DNA from: Lewinellaceae bacterium
GTDB lineage: Bacteria > Bacteroidota > Bacteroidia > Chitinophagales > Saprospiraceae
Length of the DNA stretch: 64,000 nt
Assembly: GCA_020636215.1 (NCBI GenBank)
Contig: JACJYG010000006.1
Location: 868,001-932,000 of the forward strand
Direction: 5' to 3'
Shown here: in pieces, positions 26,359-34,497 of the stretch
Layout of the letters: each line of letters opens with the position of its first letter
Numbering within the stretch: the first letter of the stretch is position 1
Position numbers and translations under genes: made by a program
Notes under the pieces: generated by a model
Seen by the model: the letters and a program-made list of their open reading frames with translations, nothing else
What the model was told of the DNA's origin: nothing
Databases searched by the model: none

Positions 26359-26922
26359 ATGCAGGAAGAAGTTGATTTTTATGTTGAAGCAGCAAAGGAA
26401 GGCATGGATAAAGCAATTGAGCACCTTCAACAAGAATTGGCAAAGATCCGTGCCGGAAAAGCTTCGCCGGGCATGCTTGCCGGCTTGATGGTGTCTTACT
26501 ACGGTACCCCCACCCCTTTAAACCAGGTGGCCAACGTTAGTACTTCCGATTCACGTACGCTCGTGATACAGCCATGGGAGAAGTCAATGCTGGCTGCTAT
26601 TGAAAAGTCAATATTTGAAGCCAACCTCGGCATCACCCCCCAAAACAACGGCGAGGTGGTGCATATCAATGTCCCTCCCCTGACCGAAGAACGCCGTAAA
26701 GAAATGGTCAAACGCTCAAAGGGGCTGGGAGAAGACGCTAAAGTCAGCATCCGGAGTTCCCGCCGGGAAGCGATGGACCTTATCAAGAAAGCAATTAAAG
26801 ACGGGTTTCCTGAAGATGCCGGCAAACGCAAAGAAGACGAAGTTCAGAATCTGACTAACAAATACGGGGAGAAAGTCGACCAGCTCATCGAGGCAAAGGA
26901 AAAGGAAATCATGACTATCTGA
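26359..26922 (+). CDS. frr: Ribosome recycling factor
   Basis: 187-residue RRF that, with EF-G, splits post-termination ribosomes. It has the three-helix/beta layout of the family: KIRAGKASPGMLAGLMVSYYG (about 31-51), TLVIQPWEKSMLAAIEKSI and the C-terminal helices (LTEERRKEMVKRSKGLGEDAKVSIRSSRREAMDL). Length is typical. Usually frr follows pyrH; here it stands alone after serS. An A/T-rich imperfect palindrome (TAAAACAC...GTGTATTTTA, about 26279-26298) lies 60 bases upstream and may be a regulatory site. Confidence 0.97.
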   Translation: MQEEVDFYVEAAKEGMDKAIEHLQQELAKIRAGKASPGMLAGLMVSYYGTPTPLNQVANVSTSDSRTLVIQPWEKSMLAAIEKSIFEANLGITPQNNGEVVHINVPPLTEERRKEMVKRSKGLGEDAKVSIRSSRREAMDLIKKAIKDGFPEDAGKRKEDEVQNLTNKYGEKVDQLIEAKEKEIMTI

Positions 26923-26972
26923 CTTCCAATTTGGATTTCTACCGCACTTCCGACAATTAAAAGTCAGTAGAG

Positions 26973-27003
26973 TTGTCTAATTATTAAAATAGCTTTACCT
27001 TTG
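26973..27003 (+). promoter_or_regulatory. rpmH promoter (-33/-7 type)
   Basis: TTG at 26973-26975, a 20-base spacer, TACCTTTG at 26996-27003. Same -7 sequence and spacing as the TetR-gene promoter. It gives a leader of about 45 bases before rpmH. Confidence 0.7.
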
Positions 27004-27055
27004 TCGGGCTTTTGGAAAAAGGTACTTATTGAAGGAATTGTAAAGCGCCGATATA

Positions 27056-27211
27056 ATGAAACGTACATATCAACCCTCTAGAAGGAAACGTGCCAATAAG
27101 CATGGCTTTCGCTCACGAATGAGCACTAAGAATGGCCGTCGGGTACTGGCCAGCCGTCGTGCCAAAGGCCGCTACAAACTGACTGTTTCCGACGAAAAAC
27201 GCCTCAAGTAA
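27056..27211 (+). CDS. rpmH: 50S ribosomal protein L34
   Basis: 51-residue, very basic protein with the universal L34 start MKRTYQPSRRKRANKHGFRS and the conserved RMSTKNGRRVLASRRAKGR block. The C-terminal KLTVSDEKRLK tail is a Bacteroidota-type extension. It is too short for many gene finders. It has its own promoter and terminator and is not followed by rnpA, unlike in many phyla. Confidence 0.97.
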   Translation: MKRTYQPSRRKRANKHGFRSRMSTKNGRRVLASRRAKGRYKLTVSDEKRLK

Positions 27212-27241
27212 AATCTGTTTACTTAGAGTTTTTTGCCTGTT

Positions 27242-27293
27242 AAGTGAAGTAAAGTGCTGCAAATTACTGCCGCTTTACTTCACTTTCTTTTTG
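27242..27293 (+). terminator. Rho-independent terminator of rpmH
   Basis: A 13-base stem AAGTGAAGTAAAG / CTTTACTTCACTT with a T-rich tail (TCTTTTTG) on the plus strand. Confidence 0.8.
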
Positions 27294-27329
27294 TCTTCAG
27301 GCAATCGTTCTTCCCCTATCTTCTTCTCC

Positions 27330-29132
27330 TTACTGCACGCTATCGCCCCTCAAAACCCGATAGCGCTTCCGGGCTTCCACCGCGAAAGTACTGCCTGAAT
27401 AATCGATGAAGAGGGTTTCATACAAGGCCATAGCCTTCTCCTTGTTGTTGAGTTGTTTTTCATACAACTGCGCCAACTCGTAAAGGGCATTATCCGCCCG
27501 TATCTCCTCTTTGTGCTCATCGATGATCTTTTGCAGCAGCTCGGCTGCTTTGGTATACTCCCTTTTTTTCTTGTAGACCTGGGCTTCCAGATAAAGGAGG
27601 TCATCCTGGAGGGAGTGGTCCGGGAAATTTTGCCGTAGAGAATCTAATTTGAGGAAAGCTTCATCGAATCGGTTCTGGAAAACGAGTAGTTCCGCATCCG
27701 CATACAATTGCAAGGCTGTGGCTGTGGTGTCTAGGCCCAGATTATCCATGATAAAGACCGACAAGTCGAGGGCGTCGTTGGCGATAAGCTTGGAAGTAGA
27801 GGCTTTGAGAATATCGAACTGAGCCTGAGCCCATTGAAAGTCACCGGCGTAATAGGATAGTTTGGCGTTTCGAAAGCGGGCTTCGTGGCCAAGCAGGTCT
27901 TCTTTGAATGCCTTATCTACCTGGGAATAAAGCAGGGTAGCTTCCCAAATTTCTCCCTTCATCAGGTAGTAATCCGCAAGGTGGATTTTACCGTAGGCCT
28001 GGATAGTAGGATTGACATTGGGGTATTCGATCATTTCAGACAGCATGGCGATGGCACTGTCCAACTCATTGAGATAGAGGGCTTCCAGCTCGGCTTCTTC
28101 CAAAATGATATTGGCGGTCACCTTGGTACGGCCAAATTCGTCGAGGAAGGATTCATATTCGGCCTCCAGTTGTTTAAGTTCCTCGTGGGTGTAATTGTAG
28201 CCCTCCACGAGTTGCTTGCGTTTGCAGCGTAAGGCTTCGCGCTTGGCGTCGATGTAGTAGGTAGAGCTGGGCCCTTTGTCCTGGACGATGTATTCGTAGG
28301 CGAGAATAGCAGCATCGTAAGCTTTATCGTTGGCGGCGATTTCACCGAGACGATAGACGCGGCCCCCATTTTCCCGAAAACGGCGGTCGAGGGCGCGCAA
28401 CTGGCGGAACGCACTTAGGTAGTCCTTTTGCTGGATGAACACCCAGCTCAGCATTTCGGGATAGAAGGCGTTGTCGGGGTCTTTTTGAATACGGGTATAC
28501 AGTTGCGCCTGCAGTTCCTGGTAATCTTCCGGCAAAAGGTATCGTTGGAAGATGGCCTTGATCGTATTAGACCGCCCGGGGTCGGCGTCAATACTATTGA
28601 GGTAGCTTTCCACCATTTTCTCCGAATCGCCCTTGCGGCGGTATAATTCTCCGAGGTTGTAGGCAAACACCTGCTTATCCTTCAGCAGTTCGGCTCCTTT
28701 TTCGTAAGCCTCAATGGCCAGGTCGTATTTGGTAAGGGCCATAAAAGCGTTCGCCAGTTTGGTGATGGCAAACTGGTCTTTAGGCATCAATGCGATCGCT
28801 TGCTGATACTGAGCTTCTGCTTCCTCATCCATCACCTGGCGTTCATAAAGTTTACCAAAAGTGACGTACAACTGCACGTTGTTGGGGTCGCGTTTCAACT
28901 GTTTCCGGATGACTTTTTCGCACTCGTCAAAAGATTCCAGCGCCAGTAGGCATTCTACATAGCGGTCGAAATAATAATCGTTGAAATTGCTCTGTTCGAA
29001 GAGCTTCTCGTAGAGGATAGCAGCTTTTTCAAATTCTCCGTCGCTGTAGTATTGCTGGGCGAGACGGGCGTCCTGGCCCAAAAGGGTAAAAGAAACCAGC
29101 AGGGCTGCTGTCAGTAAAATGCTCCTAATCAT
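27330..29132 (-). CDS. Exported tetratricopeptide-repeat protein
   Basis: 600-residue protein with a signal peptide (LLTAALLVSFTLLGQDARLA) followed almost entirely by TPR helices, for example the repeats around YSDGEFEKAAILYEKLFEQ (about 31-49), YQQAIALMPKDQFAITKLAN and LAQLYEKQLNNKEKAMALYE near the C-terminus. The second half also fits the bacterial 'tol-pal system YbgF/BamD-like' TPR style. TPR scaffolds mediate protein-protein contacts; periplasmic or outer-membrane-attached location is expected. It is next to tonB but separated by a terminator, so it is not clearly co-transcribed with it. The partner is unknown. Confidence 0.88.
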   Translation of the reverse strand: MIRSILLTAALLVSFTLLGQDARLAQQYYSDGEFEKAAILYEKLFEQSNFNDYYFDRYVECLLALESFDECEKVIRKQLKRDPNNVQLYVTFGKLYERQVMDEEAEAQYQQAIALMPKDQFAITKLANAFMALTKYDLAIEAYEKGAELLKDKQVFAYNLGELYRRKGDSEKMVESYLNSIDADPGRSNTIKAIFQRYLLPEDYQELQAQLYTRIQKDPDNAFYPEMLSWVFIQQKDYLSAFRQLRALDRRFRENGGRVYRLGEIAANDKAYDAAILAYEYIVQDKGPSSTYYIDAKREALRCKRKQLVEGYNYTHEELKQLEAEYESFLDEFGRTKVTANIILEEAELEALYLNELDSAIAMLSEMIEYPNVNPTIQAYGKIHLADYYLMKGEIWEATLLYSQVDKAFKEDLLGHEARFRNAKLSYYAGDFQWAQAQFDILKASTSKLIANDALDLSVFIMDNLGLDTTATALQLYADAELLVFQNRFDEAFLKLDSLRQNFPDHSLQDDLLYLEAQVYKKKREYTKAAELLQKIIDEHKEEIRADNALYELAQLYEKQLNNKEKAMALYETLFIDYSGSTFAVEARKRYRVLRGDSVQ

Positions 29133-29185
29133 TGCTCGGGTTTTTACAGTATAAAGAACGTCCTATCGTTTCAAAAGTTGCTTTT

Positions 29186-29235
29186 TCCAAAAAGGAAGAG
29201 CGGCTAACCTCCTGATGCAGGAAATTAGCCGCTCT
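29186..29235 (-). terminator. Terminator of the tonB-like gene
   Basis: A perfect 11-base stem AGAGCGGCTAA / TTAGCCGCTCT (29197-29207, 29225-29235), with TTCCTTTTT following on the minus strand. Confidence 0.75.
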
Positions 29236-29262
29236 GGCCTTTCTTTGCGGTAGCAGCAGATC

Positions 29263-30180
29263 TTATTCCAGGCGGAATTTCACCGGAAGGTTGAACTGCA
29301 CGCGAACGGAGCGTCCACGCTGCTTACCCGGGATCCACTTAATGTTCTGCTCATTCATCATGTTGACGACACGCATGGCTTCCTGCCCGCACTGGGCGCC
29401 AATGTCGCGCACGACTTTAGCATCTTTAACGGTACCGTCTTTTTCTACAACGAATTGTACAACAACGGTTCCTTCAACACCATTTTCGCGGGCGATGGCC
29501 GGATACTTGATGTTCTTGTAAATGAACTCGAGCATCTTCTTGTCGGCGCACTGCTTTCTTTCCTCTTTGGTGGAGAGGTCTTCGCAACCGGGGAAGCGTG
29601 GCATGTCTTCAACGACTTTGAAAATTTCTTCCACTTCGGGCTCCGGTGGCGGTGGCGGCGGTGGTGGGGGTGGCGGTGGTGCACTCGCTTTTACGGGCGG
29701 AGCATCTACAACCGTGCTTTCATCCACGGATTGGTCGACAAACTCCACTTCTTCTTCTTCGAGTACTGTTTCATCCGGCACCTCTTCGATTACGGGAGGT
29801 GGCGGAGGAGGTGGTGGGGGTGGCGGTTCAGCGGTTCGAGGTGGTTCGATCTCGATTTCCTCGTCGAGGGTTAGGGCATCATCCGGGATGAAGACCTTAT
29901 CCTCGTATTGAGTCCAACTGAAAGCCAGCACCGTCAGGCCTAGCGCCAAAACAAGGCCGAGGTTGAAAAAAGTGCCGCTGTAACTGAACACGTCAGCCCA
30001 GGGGTACTTTGCCCTCGCTTCTATTGGCGACTTGCCTGCCGAGCTACCCTTTGCATGAGCTGGGCCGCTGGCGGAGCGTTTGGCATATACTGATTTCATC
30101 ACAAGGATGAGGGCGACGATGCCCACAAGCATAGCCAAAACTAATCCACTCAGCGTTCCGCCGGTAACTGACAAATCCAT
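29263..30180 (-). CDS. TonB-family energy transducer
   Basis: 305-residue inner-membrane protein that couples the proton gradient to outer-membrane transporters. Two hydrophobic segments are seen (about 9-29 and 70-90), one more than in classical TonB. A periplasm-spanning region with two polyproline runs (11 and 12 prolines, within about 115-180) and an acidic linker follow. The C-terminal TonB domain ends in FPGCEDL..., YPAIARENGVEGTVVVQFVV and VRVQFNLPVKFRL. The upstream VanZ-like gene is 11 bases away. ExbB/ExbD partners are not in the window. The PRFPGCE stretch is typical of Bacteroidota TonB proteins. Confidence 0.93.
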   Translation of the reverse strand: MDLSVTGGTLSGLVLAMLVGIVALILVMKSVYAKRSASGPAHAKGSSAGKSPIEARAKYPWADVFSYSGTFFNLGLVLALGLTVLAFSWTQYEDKVFIPDDALTLDEEIEIEPPRTAEPPPPPPPPPPPVIEEVPDETVLEEEEVEFVDQSVDESTVVDAPPVKASAPPPPPPPPPPPPEPEVEEIFKVVEDMPRFPGCEDLSTKEERKQCADKKMLEFIYKNIKYPAIARENGVEGTVVVQFVVEKDGTVKDAKVVRDIGAQCGQEAMRVVNMMNEQNIKWIPGKQRGRSVRVQFNLPVKFRLE

Positions 30181-30191
30181 ACTGACAAGGT

Positions 30192-30515
30192 TTATTTTAT
30201 CAAAAAATAGACTAATACACTTCCAAAAGAACCAATAATATTAGCAATAATGTCCAGAAATTCAAAAACCCTCCCTGGAAAAAAGGCCCATTGCACAATT
30301 TCCAGGCTTATCCCATACCCACTGCTGAACACCAGAACCAGGAAAAAATGCCTGGGCTGAAGTCGGTGCGACCGGTGAATTCCCCACAGCAGAAGGCTGG
30401 CCATGACGAAGTAGGCAGCAGCATGCGCCAGTTTGTCAGGCTCCAGCCAATGACTGATTTGAGGGGGCTGGATAGATGCACCGGTTGATAGTGCAAGGAT
30501 GGTGGCCGCCCACAT
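30192..30515 (-). CDS. VanZ-like membrane protein
   Basis: 107-residue membrane protein with three or four hydrophobic segments and the VanZ family pattern DKLAHAAAYFVMASLLLW and GYGISLEIVQWAFFPGRVFEFLDIIANIIGS (Asp/Lys/His, then E-x-x-Q, then D). The family is linked to teicoplanin resistance only by VanZ itself; most members have unknown function. The ATG at 30515 falls inside the first hydrophobic segment; the open frame continues upstream (…NRANLKFFIPAL) without another ATG, so a non-ATG start may be used. It overlaps no gene and is probably co-transcribed with tonB and perhaps gcvH, 100 bases upstream. Confidence 0.8.
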   Translation of the reverse strand: MWAATILALSTGASIQPPQISHWLEPDKLAHAAAYFVMASLLLWGIHRSHRLQPRHFFLVLVFSSGYGISLEIVQWAFFPGRVFEFLDIIANIIGSFGSVLVYFLIK

Positions 30516-30614
30516 CAGGGCGGGGATAAAAAATTTCAGATTGGCTCTGTTGTAGGGATAGATGCGGCTCAGGTTAGTTTTGGTGTGCGGGAGTAATAAA
30601 AAAACTAAAAAAAA

Positions 30615-31007
30615 TTATCCGGCTATTTTTTTGTAGGCGGCAGCGTCCATCAATTTGGCTATTTCTGCAGGATCCGACATTTCGATCTTGATGATCCAGC
30701 CTTTGCCGTAGGGGTCTTCATTGACGAGGGTCGGGTTATCCCCTTCTGATTCGTCTAGCTCGGGGTTGAATTCCAGGATTTTTCCGGAAACGGGCATGTA
30801 CAGGTCGGAAGTCGTTTTTACAGCTTCGACGGTGCCAAAGGTATCTCCTATTTCGAGGTGCTCTCCCACCGTTTCAACTTCTACATACACCAGTTCACCC
30901 AGTTCACCCTGTGCAAAATCGGTGATTCCCACATAGGCGATGTTATCGTCTTCCAGGCGGAGCCACTCGTGTTCTTCCGTATATTTTAGCTTTTCAGGAA
31001 AATCCAT
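30615..31007 (-). CDS. gcvH: Glycine cleavage system H protein
   Basis: 130-residue lipoyl carrier that shuttles the aminomethyl group between the P, T and L proteins of glycine cleavage. The lipoylation site is Lys64 in GTVEAVKTTSDLY. The surrounding hybrid-motif fold (YVGITDFAQGELGELVYVE, then MPVSGKILEFNPEL) is intact. I use ATG 31007 (MDFPEKLKYTEEHEW), which is the usual family start; an upstream in-frame codon at 31034 is less likely. gcvP and gcvT are not in the window. Confidence 0.97.
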   Translation of the reverse strand: MDFPEKLKYTEEHEWLRLEDDNIAYVGITDFAQGELGELVYVEVETVGEHLEIGDTFGTVEAVKTTSDLYMPVSGKILEFNPELDESEGDNPTLVNEDPYGKGWIIKIEMSDPAEIAKLMDAAAYKKIAG

Positions 31008-31089
31008 GTTTTGAGGATGTTTGATGGTCAGCAATTCTATAGCCGCTCAAAAATAAAGGAATTTTGCTGACTCTAGGTGCTCGGAGAGA

Positions 31090-31136
31090 AAAAAATATAT
31101 AACGGCAAAAGAGCAGGGCGCCCGCTCCTTTGCCGT
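31090..31136 (-). terminator. Terminator of citrate synthase gene
   Basis: A long stem (ACGGCAAA...TTTGCCGT, with GAGC/GCTC and GGGC/GCCC inside, 31102-31136), followed on the minus strand by TATATATTTTTTT. Confidence 0.8.
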
Positions 31137-31144
31137 TGGGTAGG

Positions 31145-32473
31145 TTATCCTTTTACAATAGCCTCTTTTTGCTTGGCCAGGAATTGCTTCACCCAGGTAG
31201 TCGTTACTGACTTCGGGCGTTCCAGCGGGAAGCCCAGCGCCCGCGCCCAACAAAGTGCAGATAGAACTCCCAGTGTGCGCGACACCCCAAATAGCACGGT
31301 GTAGAAGTTGAACTCCTTCAAGCCATAGTGCACCAGCAAAGCGCCGGAGTGGGCGTCTACATTGGGCCAGGGGTTTTTGACCTTGCCCAGCTCCTGAAGA
31401 ATACCCGGGACGACATCAAATACTTTCCAGACGACCTCCACGATGTCATCTCCTTTAATATATTCCTCTGCGAAGCGTTTCTGGGCTATAAAGCGGGGGT
31501 CGGGTTCCCGCAGAACAGCGTGGCCATAACCAGGAATGACCTGGCCTGCTTCCAGTGTGCTGTTAACATAATTGGCAATTTCCTCTTTGGTAGGCTTGGT
31601 GGTGCCCAGGGCATCCAGCATATTGAAGATCCAACGAATGACCTCCTGATTGGCCAGGCCATGCAACGGGCCTGCCAGGGCATTCATGCCACCGGCCAGG
31701 GAAAGGTAGGCGTCACTGAGCGTCGACCCGATCAGATGGGTTGTATGCGCCGATGCATTTCCGCCTTCGTGGTCGGCGTGAATGACCATGTACAGGCGCA
31801 TGAGGTTCTTGAAGTCGTCGTTTTCAAAACCGAGCATATGCGCAAAGTTGCCCGCCCAGTCCAACGAAGTATCCGGTTGGATATGATCCCCATTGAAGAA
31901 GGAGCGCCGATAAATGTAGGCGGCCACCCGGGGAAGCCGGGCGATGAGGTTCATGGTGTCCTCGTAAGTCGGATCCCAGAAGTCGGCCTTACTAAGGCCT
32001 TCGTCATAACGCTGGGAAAAACAGCTTTCGGATTGCATCGCGCTAATGGCCACCGTAAACTGCGTCATTGGATGGGTATTTGGCGGCAGGCTGTCCAGCA
32101 CTTTGAAAGTGTGTTCAGGAACTTTGCTGCGCTTTATCCATTCCTGGGTTAGCCAGTCCACTTCATCTTCGGTTGGTATTTCTCCTACCAGCATCAGCCA
32201 AAACAGGCCTTCCGGCCGGGGTTCTTTACCGTCTTTGCCTTTTGGCAAAGCATCTCTCAATTCAGGAATGGAATAACCACGGAAGCGGATCCCCTTGATG
32301 GGGTCCAACTCGGAAGTTTCCCACACCATGGACTTTATACCGCGTGCGCCGCCATAAACCTGCTTGAGTTTGACTTCGTCAACCTTCAGGTCCCCGTATT
32401 CTTTCAGGATGTCACTGATCTCATTTCTTAGTGCGATTGCTTTTTCGTTGAATTTTTGCTTTAAGAGATCCAT
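31145..32473 (-). CDS. gltA: Citrate synthase, mitochondrial-like (type I)
   Basis: 442-residue enzyme that condenses acetyl-CoA and oxaloacetate in the TCA cycle. Catalytic residues are visible: His in HADHEGGNASAHTTHLIGS, His in VIPGYGHAVLREPDPR and Asp in NVDAHSGALLVHYG. The N-terminal segments (VYGGARGIKSMVWETSELDPIKGIRFRGYSI) and overall length resemble the eukaryotic mitochondrial dimeric type rather than the NADH-inhibited hexameric type of Proteobacteria. Allosteric NADH control is therefore not expected (inference). It is a single-gene unit with a strong terminator. Confidence 0.95.
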   Translation of the reverse strand: MDLLKQKFNEKAIALRNEISDILKEYGDLKVDEVKLKQVYGGARGIKSMVWETSELDPIKGIRFRGYSIPELRDALPKGKDGKEPRPEGLFWLMLVGEIPTEDEVDWLTQEWIKRSKVPEHTFKVLDSLPPNTHPMTQFTVAISAMQSESCFSQRYDEGLSKADFWDPTYEDTMNLIARLPRVAAYIYRRSFFNGDHIQPDTSLDWAGNFAHMLGFENDDFKNLMRLYMVIHADHEGGNASAHTTHLIGSTLSDAYLSLAGGMNALAGPLHGLANQEVIRWIFNMLDALGTTKPTKEEIANYVNSTLEAGQVIPGYGHAVLREPDPRFIAQKRFAEEYIKGDDIVEVVWKVFDVVPGILQELGKVKNPWPNVDAHSGALLVHYGLKEFNFYTVLFGVSRTLGVLSALCWARALGFPLERPKSVTTTWVKQFLAKQKEAIVKG

Positions 32474-32788
32474 TTATACGTATGATTAAAGGTTTTTATA
32501 AATAGATTTGGTTTTATTCTTGCTCATAATCAACAACAACCCTGTTCCAATGTTCGGCGGTTCGTTTTTTGGGAAAAACTTTTGGGCGCGCCTTTGGGGA
32601 AACAAGGCCGTTCTGCCCCGAAGGCGTTTTGGAAAGGATGCTAAGCGTAGTTTTCACAGAACTTATGTTGCTCCGAGCCTGATTAAGGCGGCTATTTTTT
32701 GGCGGAGCTCCAATAGTACTAAATAATTATCTGAGGATTCTCTCCTAAACAAAAAAGCGGCCCTTGACGAACCGCTTTTTGGGCAGGA
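32474..32788. other. Intergenic region upstream of gltA
   Basis: 315 bases without a credible gene. It holds the terminator of the next minus-strand gene (32746-32780). A 72-codon plus-strand frame (32508-32726) has no recognisable features. Confidence 0.4.
32746..32780 (-). terminator. Terminator of the 32.8-kb exported protein gene
   Basis: AAAAAGCGG / CCGCTTTTT (32752-32760, 32772-32780), followed on the minus strand by TTTTTTGTTTAGG. Confidence 0.75.
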
Positions 32789-33196
32789 TTATTCCATTTC
32801 CCAGATCGCATATTGGATATCTTCTTTTGTGGCGCCTTCTGCCTTCAGGCGCTGAATAAGTGCAGATTCCTGTTTCCTGCGTTCCACCACCTGAGCGTTG
32901 AAGACGGCCAATTGTTGTTCAGTCAACATTCGCTTAATGGATGCCTGTGTGAGTTCCCGGATGCTGTTCTTTTTCTGGAGATAGAGCTTTAAATCGGATT
33001 CGCGCAGGGGCTCGATGGATTCCAGGTTACGGAAACGCCGCTCCTGTATGGTTAACATTTCTTCCGCTTGCTGGCCATTGAGTTGATACAGGCTAAGCAT
33101 TTCATCGGTTGCTTGCTGTACCAGGGTTTCCCGGGTTTGGCCCATTGCGCTGCCGAGGAATGCGAGCCAGAAAAAACACAAGATCAACTTCTTCAT
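32789..33196 (-). CDS. Small exported protein, Spy/CpxP-like pattern
   Basis: 135-residue secreted protein. The signal peptide is LILCFFWLAFLGSAMGQ; start set at ATG 33196. The mature part is helical and charged, with an MLTEQQLAVFN motif and an earlier QQAEEMLTIQERRFRN, which recalls the LTxxQ repeats of Spy/CpxP-type periplasmic chaperones, though the match is weak. A minus-strand promoter sits 110 bases upstream. Function unknown; periplasmic folding or stress role is a guess. Confidence 0.7.
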   Translation of the reverse strand: MKKLILCFFWLAFLGSAMGQTRETLVQQATDEMLSLYQLNGQQAEEMLTIQERRFRNLESIEPLRESDLKLYLQKKNSIRELTQASIKRMLTEQQLAVFNAQVVERRKQESALIQRLKAEGATKEDIQYAIWEME

Positions 33197-33524
33197 ATCG
33201 TTAATTTTGGGGTTTCGAAACACCGCCGCCGAAAAAAGCGGTATAGATTGCGCTCTTCTTTAGCGTGCCGCCACCCATTTAAAGGTTTATAAGGAATATT
33301 GCCTGCAAAACTAAATTTTTGGCGATGTAAAATACAAATTTTAGGGATTTTATACTGTCGCAGGCTTACAATTCCTGTATTCTCCGGCGGTTTGGGGATT
33401 CGGTTTTAATAAACAATGATTTTGCGCACAATAACGTATTTTTACCTCTCAATTTTTGGGGTTGACTTTTTTGGCGGATAGCCCGAAATTCAAACCGATT
33501 TCATCATTATATAGACCCAATCCT
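33197..33524. other. Divergent intergenic region
   Basis: 328 bases between the small exported protein gene and the DUF3109 gene. It contains one good minus-strand promoter (33306-33338). No RNA structure stood out. Confidence 0.4.
33306..33338 (-). promoter_or_regulatory. Promoter of the small exported protein gene
   Basis: On the minus strand TTTG (33338-33335), a 21-base spacer, then TAGTTTTG (33313-33306) fit the TTTG/TAnnTTTG consensus. Confidence 0.55.
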
Positions 33525-34109
33525 ATGTTGCTGATACAGGATATACTCATCAGTGATGATGTGGTAGAGGATCAATTTATGTGCAATTTATCTGCTTGTA
33601 AGGGCGCCTGTTGCTGGGAAGGCGATTTCGGAGCACCACTCGAAAAAGCAGAACTAGAGGTATTGTCGAGTATATACGAACAGGTAGCCCCCTATTTGTC
33701 ACCGGAAGGCCGGGAAGCTATCGCCGAACAAGGGCATTATACCTATTACGAGGATAACGATAGCTTCGGTACGCCGCTCATAGATTCCGGCCCCTGCGCC
33801 TATATGGTATATGACGAGCAGGGCATCGCCAAATGTGGGATTGAGCAGGCTTACCTGGCTGGAAAAACGGATTTCAAAAAACCGGTGTCCTGCCACCTCT
33901 ATCCCATACGCGTCCTGGGTAAGCGGAAGGACGGTTTCGAAGCGCTAAACTATGACCGCTGGGATATCTGTTCTGCTGCATGCGAATTGGGGCGAGAAAA
34001 TCAAATGCCTGTCTATCAATTTGTTAAGGACGCCATTATTCGGAAATACGGACAAGGCTTTTACGAGGAACTGGACGCGGCAGCGAAACACCTCGGACAA
34101 GCGTTGTAA
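33525..34109 (+). CDS. DUF3109 family cysteine-rich protein
   Basis: 194-residue cytosolic protein. The N-terminal cluster CNLSACKGACCWEGDFG (about 20-36) and further cysteines (GPCAYM, AKCGIE, VSCHLYPIR, WDICSAACELG) match DUF3109, a Bacteroidota family in the wider YkgJ/zinc- or iron-sulphur-binding group. The cysteine spacing suggests an Fe-S cluster or zinc site. Function unknown. The start is ATG 33525; a longer frame from 33456 lacks a conserved N-terminus. The downstream 340 bases hold a candidate non-coding RNA on the same strand. Confidence 0.88.
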   Translation: MLLIQDILISDDVVEDQFMCNLSACKGACCWEGDFGAPLEKAELEVLSSIYEQVAPYLSPEGREAIAEQGHYTYYEDNDSFGTPLIDSGPCAYMVYDEQGIAKCGIEQAYLAGKTDFKKPVSCHLYPIRVLGKRKDGFEALNYDRWDICSAACELGRENQMPVYQFVKDAIIRKYGQGFYEELDAAAKHLGQAL

Positions 34110-34148
34110 CAAAGGTCCTGGCAAAATTTGGATAAACATTCCGGGATA

Positions 34149-34179
34149 TTGACTTTTGAAGGGATTTTTAATAATTTTG
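34149..34179 (+). promoter_or_regulatory. Promoter of candidate ncRNA
   Basis: TTG (34149-34151), a 20-base spacer, TAATTTTG (34172-34179). Same architecture as the rpmH promoter, but no protein-coding gene follows. Confidence 0.65.
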
Positions 34180-34185
34180 TCCCGA

Positions 34186-34480
34186 TAAAGGGATTTTTAT
34201 ACAAATCCTTCATCTATCCCGAAACCGATATTACTTTCTCCGGGACAGCAACTATCTAATCTACAATCCTGCTTCTCTAGAGGCGTTATCGGTGTGTCCA
34301 GGCAAGTCCGCCACCGGTTAACTATATCGGTTTACCCTTCCCCAACTGATTTAGGCTTATCCGCTTGAGAGCATTATGCTATGCCTATTATACCCTATGC
34401 GTATAAAGAATCACGTTTACCCCCCCTTTTGAAGTTGGTTTTTTCCGCAGCTCCGATTAGTTTCGGAGCTGCTTTTTTTT
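34186..34480 (+). ncRNA. Candidate structured non-coding RNA (about 295 nt)
   Basis: A consensus promoter directly before and a strong terminator at the end delimit a transcript without a credible ORF. Near the 5' end GGATTT/AAATCC form a hairpin (about 34191-34208), followed by TCCCG/CGGGA pairing (about 34216-34242) and ACCGGTT/ATCGGTT (about 34313-34333). I found no match to RNase P signatures (GAAAGTCCGGGC), tmRNA 3' end (CCACCA) or SRP RNA. 6S RNA is possible but unproven. A short mRNA for a tiny peptide is the alternative. The stretch lies between DUF3109 and the convergent ftcD gene. Confidence 0.5.
34447..34480 (+). terminator. Rho-independent terminator of candidate ncRNA
   Basis: GCAGCTCCGA (34447-34456) and TCGGAGCTGC (34463-34472) form a 10-base stem followed by eight T on the plus strand. 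Confidence 0.8.
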
Positions 34481-34497
34481 GTACAATGGCTTTTCTG

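Noticed and set aside
29455..29911. Glycine-rich and Trp/Arg-rich plus-strand frames
   Set aside because: They are the antisense of the polyproline runs of TonB (CCX codons reading as GGX).
32508..32726. 72-codon plus-strand frame in the gltA upstream region
   Set aside because: No family features, no start context, basic random composition.
34363..34446. Possible 27-residue peptide encoded in the candidate ncRNA
   Set aside because: There is no ribosome site and it ends within the terminator stem.
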